In this document: one piece after another, positions 35,872 to 44,161 of the stretch
How positions within the stretch are numbered: position 1 is the first letter of the stretch
Layout of the letters: every line of letters begins with the position of its first letter
Assembly: GCF_023100905.1 (NCBI RefSeq)
Contig: NZ_CP064686.1
Coordinates: forward strand, 744,001 to 808,000
Direction of reading: 5' to 3'
Length of the DNA stretch: 64,000 nucleotides
From: Bradyrhizobium sp. 4
Lineage (GTDB): Bacteria; Pseudomonadota; Alphaproteobacteria; Rhizobiales; Xanthobacteraceae
Made by a program: the position numbers and the translations under genes
The notes under the pieces: model-generated
What the model was told of the DNA's origin: nothing
The model's input: only the letters and a program-made list of their open reading frames with translations
The model's database searches: none

Positions 35872-36605
35872 TTGCCGGTGTCGCTGAGTTTGGCCTTGTC
35901 GGCCTCAGGATAGGCGACCGCCGTCGGCATTCCCTTGCGATACTTCTCGAACGCGGCGGTGCGCCGCGGCGTGTAGGACGGCGTTTCGGGCCGCGGCTGC
36001 TCGAGATCTGACGGATTGTCGACCATCGCCGCGAGGTTGCGCTGATAAGCGCAGCCGTAATTGTAATATTCCTTGTTCTCGAACCAGCTCTTGTTCTTCA
36101 TCGAAGGGCCGATATCTTCCGGCCACAGGCCGCAGGGACCCGCGACCGCGGCGATCTTGGAATAGGTGAGCCGGATCGGCGGCAGGAAGCGCTTGTCTTC
36201 CGGCTGGTAAGAACGGGCGCTGACGCCGCGCGGCGGAACGCCTGCCGCTGACAGGATCGCCTGGATTTCACGCATGGTGTCCGCGACCGGACGCGCGTTG
36301 GGCGTGCCGGACGGCACGTCGATCTGGATCGCGCCGGTGCCTTCGTGCATCCAGGCCGACGCGACGCCCATCACGTCGGCGCGCTGGGCGGCGGTCAAGC
36401 CGCCGCGGGCATGGCCGACGAAGACGACGATGGAGCGATTCTGCTCCTCGATGGCGATCGGATGGCGCTGCTTGTAGCTGTCGGGAATGGAGGCGGTGAC
36501 CGCTTCGTCATGCTGGCAGCCGCCAAGGGCGAGCGCCATGCCGACGAGCGCGCCGCCGAGGTGGATGGCGCGCCTGCGAATCTGGGGTGGTCTAGTGATC
36601 TTCAT
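35868..36605 (-). CDS. cpaD: Pilus assembly lipoprotein CpaD
   Basis: This 245-residue lipoprotein has signal and lipobox MALALGGC at residues about 23-30. The body matches the CpaD family: YKQRHPIAIEE, then SIVVFVG and, near the end, the cysteine pair in GPCGLWPEDIG and YNYGCAYQRNLAAMVDNPSDLEQPR. It is thought to support the outer-membrane secretin. ATG 36605 has GGGGAC upstream; an earlier ATG at 36626 is possible but has no advantage. Confidence 0.93.
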   Translation of the reverse strand: MKITRPPQIRRRAIHLGGALVGMALALGGCQHDEAVTASIPDSYKQRHPIAIEEQNRSIVVFVGHARGGLTAAQRADVMGVASAWMHEGTGAIQIDVPSGTPNARPVADTMREIQAILSAAGVPPRGVSARSYQPEDKRFLPPIRLTYSKIAAVAGPCGLWPEDIGPSMKNKSWFENKEYYNYGCAYQRNLAAMVDNPSDLEQPRPETPSYTPRRTAAFEKYRKGMPTAVAYPEADKAKLSDTGK

Positions 36606-36622
36606 GAAGTCCCCGTTCCGCC

Positions 36623-38113
36623 TCAATCGGTGATGAAGCCGTAGGTGCCGCGGTAGTTCTTGGCCGGTTCGGTCCGGCCGGGCACGCCGTAGATGCGGTT
36701 GATGTTGCCGAGCAGTTCGGCCTGCGGATCCGCAGGCGCGGAGAAGCCATCATCCGGCCGCGACAGATCCTTTTGCGCAACTGCGCGAACGATATAGGGC
36801 GTCACGATCACGACCAGCTCGGTCGCGTTGTTGACGAAGTCGCGGCTGCGGAACAGCGTGCCGAGGACCGGGAGCTGCATCAGGCCCGGCAGTCCGCTGA
36901 CCGCCTGCTTGGTCTGCTGCTGGATCAGGCCGGCCATAGCCATCGCGCCGCCGGAGGGAATTTCCAGCGAGGTTTCTGCGCGGCGGGTCTTGATCGAGGG
37001 CACCGTGAGCGAGTTGACCGAGGTCGAGGTCACGGCCTGGGACAGCGTGATCGCGTTTTCGTTGGAGAGCTCAGAGACCTCGGTCATCACCCGCAGGCTG
37101 ATCTTTCCCTCGGTGAGAACGACGGGGGTGAAGTTGAGCGAGATGCCGAACTTTTTGAAGCTGATCTGGGTAGTACAAACGTGCGTGGTAGGGTCGCACG
37201 CGTAGCCGGCAGGCACCGGGAATTCACCGCCGGCGATGAATGTTGCCGATTCACCGGAGATCGCGGTCAGATTCGGTTCGGCCAGCGTCCGGATCACACC
37301 CGCGGTTTCCATCGCACGCAGGGTGGCCTGCACCGACGGGGCCCCGCCGAACTTGGTGGTCAGATTGTTGCCGTCGACGAGGTTCTTGCCGAGAGCCGTG
37401 AACGGATTGGAGTTGCTGAAGCTGACGACCGAGGTGCCGTAGCTGAGGTTGGCGGTAAGGTCGATTCCGAGCTGCTTGATGATGCTGCGCTGCACTTCGG
37501 CAACAGTCACCTTGAGCATGACCTGGTCGCGGCCGCGGACCACGATCGAGTTCACGACCTTCTCGGGGCCGCCCGCGAGGCGCACGGCGAGGTCGTTGGC
37601 CTGCTGGGCTTCGGCGGGATTCGCGGCCGAACCGGTCAGGATGATGCCGTCCCCGAGCCCGTCGATCTGGATGTCTGAATTCGGCAGGACCTGCTTCAGT
37701 GCGGCCCGCACGCCGTTGAGGTCGCGCTTGACCGCGATGTCATAGGCCGCAATCTGCTGGCCGGCGGAATCGAAGAACACGATATTGGTCTGGCCGATCG
37801 CGGCGCCGATGATGTAGGCGCGCTGCGCCGAGCGGACGACCGCATTGGCGATCTTGGGATCGGCGACAAGCACGTCCTTGATGTCACGCGGAAGGTCGAT
37901 CACGATCGACTTGCCGATGCCGAGCGAGAGGAATCGCGCGTTCATCTGACCGTCGGCCGCAGCCTGCGCCACAGGGCGATAGTCGGCGGCAACCACAGGG
38001 GTCAGCACCGGGTTGAGCGCGAGCGCGACGGTGGCCGAAAACGACAGGGCGCGGACCACAGAGGTTCGCATCGTCGCCAAGTTCGCCCTGCATTTCATAT
38101 CGACAGTCCTCAT
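36623..38113 (-). CDS. cpaC: Tad pilus outer-membrane secretin CpaC (RcpA)
   Basis: This 496-residue secretin has a signal peptide (about 1-43), a pilus-assembly N-terminal domain (LGIGKSIVIDLPRDIKDVLVADP), a BON-like segment (about 135-190) and the secretin core (ISGESATFIAGGEFPVP and SLEIPSGGAMAMAGL). It forms the pore for the Flp fibre. Its ATG overlaps the cpaB stop (ATGA), so the two are coupled; AAGG lies 5 bases upstream. Confidence 0.95.
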   Translation of the reverse strand: MRTVDMKCRANLATMRTSVVRALSFSATVALALNPVLTPVVAADYRPVAQAAADGQMNARFLSLGIGKSIVIDLPRDIKDVLVADPKIANAVVRSAQRAYIIGAAIGQTNIVFFDSAGQQIAAYDIAVKRDLNGVRAALKQVLPNSDIQIDGLGDGIILTGSAANPAEAQQANDLAVRLAGGPEKVVNSIVVRGRDQVMLKVTVAEVQRSIIKQLGIDLTANLSYGTSVVSFSNSNPFTALGKNLVDGNNLTTKFGGAPSVQATLRAMETAGVIRTLAEPNLTAISGESATFIAGGEFPVPAGYACDPTTHVCTTQISFKKFGISLNFTPVVLTEGKISLRVMTEVSELSNENAITLSQAVTSTSVNSLTVPSIKTRRAETSLEIPSGGAMAMAGLIQQQTKQAVSGLPGLMQLPVLGTLFRSRDFVNNATELVVIVTPYIVRAVAQKDLSRPDDGFSAPADPQAELLGNINRIYGVPGRTEPAKNYRGTYGFITD

Positions 38114-38916
38114 CGTGCCTTCGCCGTCGAGCTTGGGATACCGTACCGAATGATCGAAATGCCATCGCGCTTCTGCGCGGAATCATCGAGCGTGATCTCG
38201 CTCAGCTTGACGTCGACGATGCTGCGCAACGCCAGCGACAGCGTGCCGCTCTGGCGTGCGGAGGAGAGCGTCGCAGTCTGCGCAGGATTGAGCTCGAGGG
38301 TGACGGTCTTGCCGACCACCGCGTTCTGCCCGTCCTTCTCCTTCGGCGCCTGGTCGATGGCCAGGACGCGGATATTGGCCAGGATGATCTCGGACGTGAT
38401 CACATCAGGGGCGCCGCTGCTTTGGTCCGGATTCTTGAGACGGCGCGTCAGAAGCACGTCGACGCGGTCGTTGGGGAGGATGAAGCCGCCTGCGCCGGTT
38501 TCCGGCGAGATCTCGGTCGAAATCGCCCGCATGCCGGTGGGCAGGATTGCCGCCATGAAGCCGGAGCCTTCGGCCTTGACCAGCTTCTGGTCGCGGATCG
38601 GCTCACCCTGGATGAAGGGAGATCGTGCGATCGAGCCGGTGACCTGGGTTACCCCCTCGGGGCGCTCGTTGCGGCGGATGAAGGTGGTGCTGGCGGTCGC
38701 GGACGGCCAGGTCTGCCATTGCACGTCTTCCGGCTTGACGGTCTGGCCGAGGCCGATGTCGTTCTTGGCGACCAGGACGTCGACGGTGGGAAGCTGCGCG
38801 ACGGGAGCCGGAGGCGGCGCAGAATTGTCCGAGCCGCTCGCCAGATACGCGGCGACACCGCCGGCGCAGATGGCGACCGTCAGGACGACAATGCGTGCCC
38901 TATTCATACGCTTCAC
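38110..38916 (-). CDS. cpaB: Flp pilus assembly protein CpaB (RcpC)
   Basis: This 268-residue protein has an N-terminal signal anchor (RIVVLTVAICAGGVAAYLASG) and a SAF-like domain (VDVLVAKNDIGLGQTVKPEDVQWQTWP), followed by the RcpC region (GAGGFILPNDRVDVLLTRR). This envelope protein helps the secretin work. It overlaps cpaC by 4 bases. A second ATG three codons in is a possible start. Confidence 0.93.
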   Translation of the reverse strand: MKRMNRARIVVLTVAICAGGVAAYLASGSDNSAPPPAPVAQLPTVDVLVAKNDIGLGQTVKPEDVQWQTWPSATASTTFIRRNERPEGVTQVTGSIARSPFIQGEPIRDQKLVKAEGSGFMAAILPTGMRAISTEISPETGAGGFILPNDRVDVLLTRRLKNPDQSSGAPDVITSEIILANIRVLAIDQAPKEKDGQNAVVGKTVTLELNPAQTATLSSARQSGTLSLALRSIVDVKLSEITLDDSAQKRDGISIIRYGIPSSTAKAR

Positions 38917-39034
38917 TTTCCAACAAACGCCGCGACGCTGACGCCGCCGTAATCGGCAGTTGACCAGCTATTCGTCAAAGCATGGTTAATGAGGCGTATC
39001 TAAATCGCCTTAACGCCGGGTTGACCCGATGCGT

Positions 39035-39559
39035 TCAGCGCAATGCGAGGTGAGCGAGGTCGATCGCCTTCACCCATTCGGTCTCCGGGTAGACCATCAG
39101 CGCACTCATTGCGAGCGCGATGCCGTAGGGAATGCCGCTCTCCTTGGCGTGCAGCCGCGCGAGCCAGGCTTGGCCCGCCAGCCCATAAGGCAGCGGCCAC
39201 TGCCGGAACTGGAGCAGGAGCAGCGTCAGCGCCCCGCCGAACAGCGAGGCGTAGAGCAGGAAGTTCATCAGCTGTGCGAACCCGAACCAGAGTGCGACGG
39301 AGGCCGCGACCTTGGCATCGCCACCGCCGACCCAGCCCATCGCAAAACAGGTGAAAGCCACGACCAGGACGAGCGCACCTGAGCCGACATGGCTCAGCAT
39401 CTCGTAAGGTGCCATGCCACCGGCGAGAGCGAGCGCGAAAAAGCCGGCGACCAGCGCCAGCGATACGCGGTTAGAGATCGTCATCGTGAAGAGATCGCTC
39501 GCGGCGGCAAACGCCATCAGGGCAGGGAAGAGCAGAAGGCGCGCAAGGTCGAGGATCAT
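39035..39559 (-). CDS. cpaA: Prepilin peptidase CpaA (A24 family)
   Basis: This 174-residue membrane aspartyl protease cuts Flp prepilins and pseudopilins. The two catalytic aspartates are D22 (AAASDLFTMTISN) and D81 in GGGDAK. It lacks the N-terminal methylase domain of larger PilD enzymes, as usual for Tad loci. It is separated from cpaB by 118 bases and from the small upstream gene by 122 bases. Confidence 0.92.
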   Translation of the reverse strand: MILDLARLLLFPALMAFAAASDLFTMTISNRVSLALVAGFFALALAGGMAPYEMLSHVGSGALVLVVAFTCFAMGWVGGGDAKVAASVALWFGFAQLMNFLLYASLFGGALTLLLLQFRQWPLPYGLAGQAWLARLHAKESGIPYGIALAMSALMVYPETEWVKAIDLAHLALR

Positions 39560-39681
39560 GGGTTGCGTCTTGAGGCCTGGGTTTGCCGCGGAGCTGGCGT
39601 CGCCGGATTCTAGCCGGCAGTGCTAAACAAACCGAAAACGGCGGCAGCCGTTTCGATGGGCGGAACCAGCCGAAGGTGTTC

Positions 39682-39828
39682 TCACCAGAGGGAGGCGATG
39701 CGTGCGGCAAGCGCGACGGTCGCAAGCAGCAGGGCCAGGCAGACCCAGTAAGCCGGCGAGCCGGTCTGCGCGGCCTCCGCCACGTTTGCCGCGACCGCGG
39801 CATCGGTTCTGTACTTGCTTAACGCCAC
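39682..39828 (-). CDS. Small membrane peptide between pilA and cpaA (48 residues)
   Basis: A 48-residue frame starts at GTG 39828 and reads MALSKYRTDAAVAANVAEAA then a hydrophobic helix (YWVCLALLLATVALAARI) ending IASLW. It lies on the same strand as the pilus operon between pilA and cpaA. The ribosome site is weak. The single clean helix and position argue for a real small protein; the function is unknown. Confidence 0.45.
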   Translation of the reverse strand: MALSKYRTDAAVAANVAEAAQTGSPAYWVCLALLLATVALAARIASLW

Positions 39829-39850
39829 TGGAACTCGCCGTCTGAAAAAC

Positions 39851-39876
39851 AAAGGCCCCGGAGGCCCGGGGCTTTT
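39851..39876 (-). terminator. Terminator downstream of pilA
   Basis: A GCCCCGG/CCGGGGC stem around AGGC is flanked by AAA and TTTT, so it reads as an intrinsic terminator on both strands. It lies 20 bases past the pilA stop and would stop most transcripts after the abundant pilin gene. Confidence 0.8.
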
Positions 39877-39895
39877 GCCGTCGTTCGTCGATCGC

Positions 39896-40060
39896 TTACT
39901 TCAGCGAGCTGCTGATCGAGGTGAACTTGGCGTTCAGCGTGGTGCCGAGATTGTTGACGACGGTGATGATGGCCAGCGCGATGCCGGCGGCGATCAGGCC
40001 GTATTCGATGGCGGTGGCGCCGGATTCATCTTTCGCGAAACGCGCAATCAGGTTCTTCAT
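39896..40060 (-). CDS. pilA: Flp family type IVb pilin PilA
   Basis: This 54-residue prepilin starts MKNLIARFAKDESGATAIEYGL. The processing site is the G in ESG-ATAIEYGLIAAGIALAII, with the Glu and Tyr pair that defines Flp pilins. CpaA cuts after that glycine, and the hydrophobic helix packs into the fibre. The gene is the first of the minus-strand Tad set and has its own terminator. It is easily missed because of its length. Confidence 0.95.
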   Translation of the reverse strand: MKNLIARFAKDESGATAIEYGLIAAGIALAIITVVNNLGTTLNAKFTSISSSLK

Positions 40061-40320
40061 GAACAAAACTCCATCTGGGGTGGGATCGCCTCGTTCGGCG
40101 TTGTGCTTGACGCAATGACCATGAGATCCGAGCTCTTTCGGGAGAGTTAATTCGATCGGGCAAACCCGCCTGCCGCTGGCCAGAGTGAATTTCGCCTTAA
40201 GGCAGCCAGCTGCAATCGCTCCAGTTCCGGATGTGCAGCAAGCGCAGTTCCGGCTTCACCGTCCCTTAAATTTGAGGGAGTACGCGTAGGCGGGACCAGC
40301 AATTCGCAAGAGAGGCGACA

Positions 40321-41148
40321 ATGTCGAGCCTGCCCATGGAAATCGCCCTGATGCTCGGCGAGACCATCGCGAAGGTGATCCCCACGACTTTCGCGCTCGC
40401 GGTGGTCTTCACCGTGCTCGAGCACGTCTGGGCCTGCAATCCCGGCGTGCCCTGGTGGCGCAAGCGGGAGATCGTCACGGACATCTGCTACTGGTTTGTC
40501 GTTCCGGTGTTCGCACGCGTCATGCGGATCAGCCTTCTGATCGTCGGTGCGAGCTTCGTCTTCAACATCCATGATGCCGACGAACTCATCGCCTTCTACG
40601 ACAATGGCCACGGCCCGCTGTCGCTATTGCCGCTCTGGGTCCAGGCCGTGCTGTTCCTGGTCCTGTCCGATTTCATGCTGTACTGGCTGCACCGGCTGTT
40701 CCACGGCGGCGGGTTCTGGAAGTACCACGCGATCCATCACTCCTCGGAGGAGATCAGCTGGATTTCCGCGGCCCGCTTCCATCCCGTCAATCTCGTGCTC
40801 GGTACGATCGCGGTCGACGTCGTGCTGCTGATGGCCGGCATTTCGCCGAACGCCATGGTCTGGCTCGCCCCGTTCACGACCTTCCATTCGGCCTTCGTGC
40901 ACGCCAACCTCAACTGGACCTTCGGGCCGTTCAAATATGTGCTGGCGACGCCGGTGTTCCATCGCTGGCACCACACCTCGCTCGCAGAGGGCGGCGACAC
41001 CAATTTTGCCGGCACGTTCCCGATCTGGGATGTGCTGTTCGGCACTTTCCGCATGCCCGCGGGGCAATTGCCGCAGGATTACGGCAAGGATGAAGCCACC
41101 ATGCCGAAGGAGATCGGAGGGCAGCTTGCCTATCCGTTCCGCCGCTAG
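40321..41148 (+). CDS. Sterol desaturase / fatty acid hydroxylase family protein
   Basis: This 275-residue membrane di-iron enzyme has the three histidine boxes: H124-RLF-H128, H136-AI-HH (to 140) and H214-RW-HH (to 218), between several membrane helices. The family hydroxylates or desaturates lipids and sterol- or hopanoid-like molecules in the inner membrane; the substrate is unknown. It lies divergently from pilA and has no clear functional link to it. Confidence 0.9.
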   Translation: MSSLPMEIALMLGETIAKVIPTTFALAVVFTVLEHVWACNPGVPWWRKREIVTDICYWFVVPVFARVMRISLLIVGASFVFNIHDADELIAFYDNGHGPLSLLPLWVQAVLFLVLSDFMLYWLHRLFHGGGFWKYHAIHHSSEEISWISAARFHPVNLVLGTIAVDVVLLMAGISPNAMVWLAPFTTFHSAFVHANLNWTFGPFKYVLATPVFHRWHHTSLAEGGDTNFAGTFPIWDVLFGTFRMPAGQLPQDYGKDEATMPKEIGGQLAYPFRR

Positions 41149-41301
41149 GTTCTCGAGGGCCGCGAAATGCCAGTCCGTTCAAACAATAGTCGGCGAATTT
41201 GCGGAACGTTCACGAATTGAGGGCAGGTTAGCCAGGTCGGGCACCGGCTCGGCTGTTATCTGATTGCTTCTGCCGGTTTGTGACGTCCCGGGGGTAAGAG
41301 T

Positions 41302-41799
41302 ATGCGTAAACAACTGCTGCGCCGTCATGCGCGCGTCTGTCTTCTGGTTGCGGCCGCGGTGCTGGCATCGCCGGCTGCTGGCCTTGCCGAGCCGACCGCA
41401 GATGCCATAGCCGTGAATGTCGACCAGGCCAAGCTGGTGCGGTTGCCTGGCAAGGTGGCGACCATCGTGGTCGGCAATCCCATGATCGCCGACGTCACGC
41501 TCCAGCCTGGTGGCATGATCGTCGTGACCGGCAAGGGCTATGGCGCCACCAATTTCATCGCGCTCGACAGAGGCGGCGAGATCCTGGTCGATCGCCAGAT
41601 CCAGGTCGAAGGTCCGAGCGATCGGCTCGTCACCGTCTATCGCGGGATCGAGCGCGAGTCCTACAGCTGCATGCCGGTTTGCCAGCGTCGCGTGACGCTC
41701 GGCGACAGCGACACCTATTTCAACAACACGATGAGTCAGGCCGGTTCGTTGAGCAGCACGGCCAGCGGCAATGCTGGTGCGGGCGCCAAGACGAACTGA
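41302..41799 (+). CDS. Pilus assembly N-terminal domain protein (CpaC-N-like, no secretin core)
   Basis: This 165-residue secreted protein has a signal peptide (1 to about 29, ending SPAAGLA) and then the same domain that starts CpaC: AIAVNVDQAKLVRLPGKVATIVVGNPMIADVTLQ. The rest has a CMPVC pair and a Ser/Asn/Gly-rich tail. It lacks the secretin core, so it cannot form a pore. Its location beside TadE/G genes suggests an envelope role with the pilus. GGGGG lies about 10 bases before the ATG. Confidence 0.82.
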   Translation: MRKQLLRRHARVCLLVAAAVLASPAAGLAEPTADAIAVNVDQAKLVRLPGKVATIVVGNPMIADVTLQPGGMIVVTGKGYGATNFIALDRGGEILVDRQIQVEGPSDRLVTVYRGIERESYSCMPVCQRRVTLGDSDTYFNNTMSQAGSLSSTASGNAGAGAKTN

Positions 41800-42060
41800 G
41801 TAAGACCAACTAAGTAAGACCAACCAGCGAGTTTGATTGGCGGGTTTGCCGGGGCAAGGATCGCCCCGGGCCGATGCGGGCGCATGAGTTTCTCTCTCCG
41901 TATGCTCGTCTCAATGCTCTCGTCTCCTTGGCCTGGGTCGTTCACGGTTAACGCGCCCCTAATGGCCCGGGTCGCCGGGTGCGGATCGCCTGAAACACTT
42001 AAACAATCAGTTTCCGCTATTGAACATGGCAGATGATTGCTTCTGCTGCTGGGGAATTTG

Positions 42061-42633
42061 ATGCCTTCGCCTGCACCTACGAGGTTCACGCTCCTCGCCA
42101 TGCTGCGCCGGTTTCGCGGCAGTCGCCGCGGCTCCGCAGCCGTCGAGTTCGCGCTGGTCGCACCGATGTTCTTCGCGCTGCTGTTCGCCATCATCGAGAC
42201 GGCGCTGATGTTCTTGGCGACCCAGGTGCTCGAGAGCGCCAGCCAGAATTCCGCGCGGGTGTTGCTGACGGGGCAGGCGCAATCCGGTTCGGTGGCGGCC
42301 TGCGCGGTGTCCGGCGTGAGCACGCCCTGCTCGCAAACGACGTTCAAGGCTTACGTCTGCAGCCAGATCCCAGCGCTCTTTGATTGCACCAAGCTCTACA
42401 TCGACGTTGTGAGTACAAACTCGTTCGGAGCACTAAGCCTCACCAGCTACGGCAATTCCTGCAGCTTCAACCCGGCCGGCGTGCAGTACAATGCCGGGGC
42501 CGCCGGCCAGGTCGTCGTGGTGCGCCTGTTCTATCAGTGGCCGCTCATCGTCACCGGCCTTGGCTTCAACATGGGCTGCAGCAACAAACGGCTGCTGGTC
42601 GCGACCGCGGCCTTCAAGAACGAACCTTTTTGA
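42061..42633 (+). CDS. tadE: TadE-like minor pilin/pseudopilin
   Basis: This 190-residue protein has the TadE motif RRGSAAVEFALVAPMFFALLFAIIE near residues 21-47: a short basic leader, a processing glycine/serine and a Glu five residues into the hydrophobic helix. Four or more cysteines follow in the outside part. It is expected to be cut by CpaA and to take part in Tad pilus assembly. ATG 42061 has GGGGA upstream; a TTG at 42037 would add eight residues. Confidence 0.85.
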   Translation: MPSPAPTRFTLLAMLRRFRGSRRGSAAVEFALVAPMFFALLFAIIETALMFLATQVLESASQNSARVLLTGQAQSGSVAACAVSGVSTPCSQTTFKAYVCSQIPALFDCTKLYIDVVSTNSFGALSLTSYGNSCSFNPAGVQYNAGAAGQVVVVRLFYQWPLIVTGLGFNMGCSNKRLLVATAAFKNEPF

Positions 42634-42638
42634 GACAG

Positions 42639-43289
42639 ATGGATTCGAGCAAGCCGATGCAGCCGATTGCGCATATCTGGAGGAATACCGGTCACTTCGT
42701 GCGTGACTTCGTCGCCGACAAGCGCGCGCTCGCGGCGACCGAATTCGCGGTCATCGTGCCGCTGATGCTGGTGATGTTCTTCGGTACCGTCGAATTTTCA
42801 TCGGCCGTGGCGATTGATCGCAAAGTCACAATGATTGCACGGACACTGTCCGATTTGACGTCGCAGTCAACGTCGCTCGACTCGAACGACTTGCAGGACA
42901 CGTTCACGGCAAGCATTTCGATGATCATGCCTTACGACGCTACGCTCGTGAACGGCACGGTTCTTCAGATCTATATCGACTCGAGCAGCGTCGCCAAAAT
43001 TAAATGGAGCCAGTCCGCCACCATTGCCAACGGTGCGACGCAGGCCACGCTGACGGCTCCGCCCTCGGCTCTGGCTGCTGGTACCACGGTCACCTCGATG
43101 ATTCCATCGACGCTCTTGATCCCGAAGACCTACCTCATTTACAGCGAGGCGAGTTACCTCTACACGCCTTCTGTCAAATTTGTTCTGAAGTCGGGCATCA
43201 CGCTGAGCGATATCTCCTACACGCGGCCGCGCCAGGTCACCTGCGTTCCTTACAACGGCGTACCGTCGCTGCCGTGCCCCCTGAACTAG
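42639..43289 (+). CDS. TadG/TadE-like pilus protein
   Basis: This 216-residue protein has a TadE-type start: a basic leader, then DKRALAATEFAVIVPLMLVMFFGTVEF, giving the conserved Glu within the helix. A Ser/Thr-rich outer domain and a C-terminal VTCVPYNGVPSLPC pair follow. It begins 5 bases after the tadE stop and forms an operon with it. It could be called TadF or TadG; the names are not distinguishable here. Confidence 0.82.
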   Translation: MDSSKPMQPIAHIWRNTGHFVRDFVADKRALAATEFAVIVPLMLVMFFGTVEFSSAVAIDRKVTMIARTLSDLTSQSTSLDSNDLQDTFTASISMIMPYDATLVNGTVLQIYIDSSSVAKIKWSQSATIANGATQATLTAPPSALAAGTTVTSMIPSTLLIPKTYLIYSEASYLYTPSVKFVLKSGITLSDISYTRPRQVTCVPYNGVPSLPCPLN

Positions 43290-43291
43290 AA

Positions 43292-43322
43292 AAAAGGCCG
43301 GGCATTGTGCCCGGCCTTTTCT
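43292..43322. terminator. Bidirectional terminator between tadG-like gene and cspA
   Basis: GGCCGGGC and GCCCGGCC pair perfectly around ATTGT, with six A on the left and TTTTC on the right. This gives a good intrinsic terminator on both strands for the two converging units. Confidence 0.9.
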
Positions 43323-43366
43323 TTTAACTTGTTCGCTCGAGCCGATCGGGGCCGTAAGCGGTAGGC

Positions 43367-43579
43367 TCAACCGGCGGAACGGAGGTTGTCCGCTGCCGAC
43401 TTGCCGGAACGGCGGTCGGCCACGATCTCGTAGGAGATCTTCTGACCTTCGCGCAGCGTGCCGAGGCCTGCACGCTCCACAGCGCTGATGTGGACAAACA
43501 CGTCCTGGCCGCCATCGTCGGGCTGGATGAAGCCGAAGCCTTTGGTCGCGTTAAACCACTTCACGGTTCCCATGCTCAT
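43367..43579 (-). CDS. cspA: Cold shock protein (CspA family)
   Basis: This 70-residue single cold-shock domain binds single-stranded RNA/DNA through RNP1 KGFGFI (13-18) and RNP2 VFVHI (27-31). The M1 start has AAGGGA about 9 bases upstream; M3 is an alternative. Several csp paralogues are usual in these genomes, so cold induction is not certain. It lies downstream of infA on the same strand after 271 bases. Confidence 0.95.
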   Translation of the reverse strand: MSMGTVKWFNATKGFGFIQPDDGGQDVFVHISAVERAGLGTLREGQKISYEIVADRRSGKSAADNLRSAG

Positions 43580-43773
43580 GGGGGTAGTCCCTTCTCAGAT
43601 AACACAATGTCAGAGCCCGCTCGCGCGGACAGGTTAGATCGAATTTTTGGAAGGGTCGTCAGCGTGTCTGAACCGGCTGTACCGGTGGATGCTAATGTCG
43701 TCCGGCCGAAAATCGATTAACTCATTTTATTGGAAACAGAACCCCAAAACAATGCTGACGTGCACGATTTTTT

Positions 43774-43800
43774 GATCCGCCGTGATGTTCACGGCGGATC
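43774..43800. other. Strong hairpin between infA and cspA
   Basis: GATCCGCCGTG and CACGGCGGATC form an 11-bp stem around ATGTT. On the transcribed (minus) strand it is followed by a run of A rather than U, so it is not a normal terminator. It could protect the infA 3' end or act in the leader region of cspA. Confidence 0.5.
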
Positions 43801-43850
43801 AGCATACAGGTCGGAACTTCAGGTCCGCGCTCGCGCGCTGAGCCTCCCGA

Positions 43851-44138
43851 CTAGCGGCGGCGGAACTGGCCGCCGCGCTGTCCGGGGCGCGGAGGGCCGC
43901 CCATCCCGCTCGGACGTTCGTCCTTGTGGCGGAAAATCAGCCGGCCCTTTTCGAGGTCATAGGGCGACATCTCAACCGTCACGCGGTCGCCCGCCAGAGT
44001 CTTGATGCGGTTCTTCTTCATCTTGCCGGCGGTGTAGGCGACGATCTCGTGTCCGGCGTCGAGCTGCACGCGGTAGCGCGCGTCGGGGAGGATTTCAGTG
44101 ACCAGTCCTTCGAACTGGATCAGCTCTTCCTTAGCCAT
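43851..44138 (-). CDS. infA: Translation initiation factor IF-1 with Arg/Gly-rich extension
   Basis: The first 72 residues are a normal IF-1 S1/OB fold: FEGLVTEILPDARYRVQLDAGHEIVAYTAGKMKKNRIKTLAGDRVTVEMSPYDLEKGRL, then IFRHK. A 20-residue tail rich in Gly, Pro and Arg follows (PSGMGGPPRPGQRGGQFRRR), so it is longer (95) than typical IF-1. It blocks the ribosomal A site during initiation. It starts 23 bases after the helicase stop and is likely co-transcribed with it. Confidence 0.93.
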   Translation of the reverse strand: MAKEELIQFEGLVTEILPDARYRVQLDAGHEIVAYTAGKMKKNRIKTLAGDRVTVEMSPYDLEKGRLIFRHKDERPSGMGGPPRPGQRGGQFRRR

Positions 44139-44161
44139 GAATTTCTCCAGGTCGTGGACGG

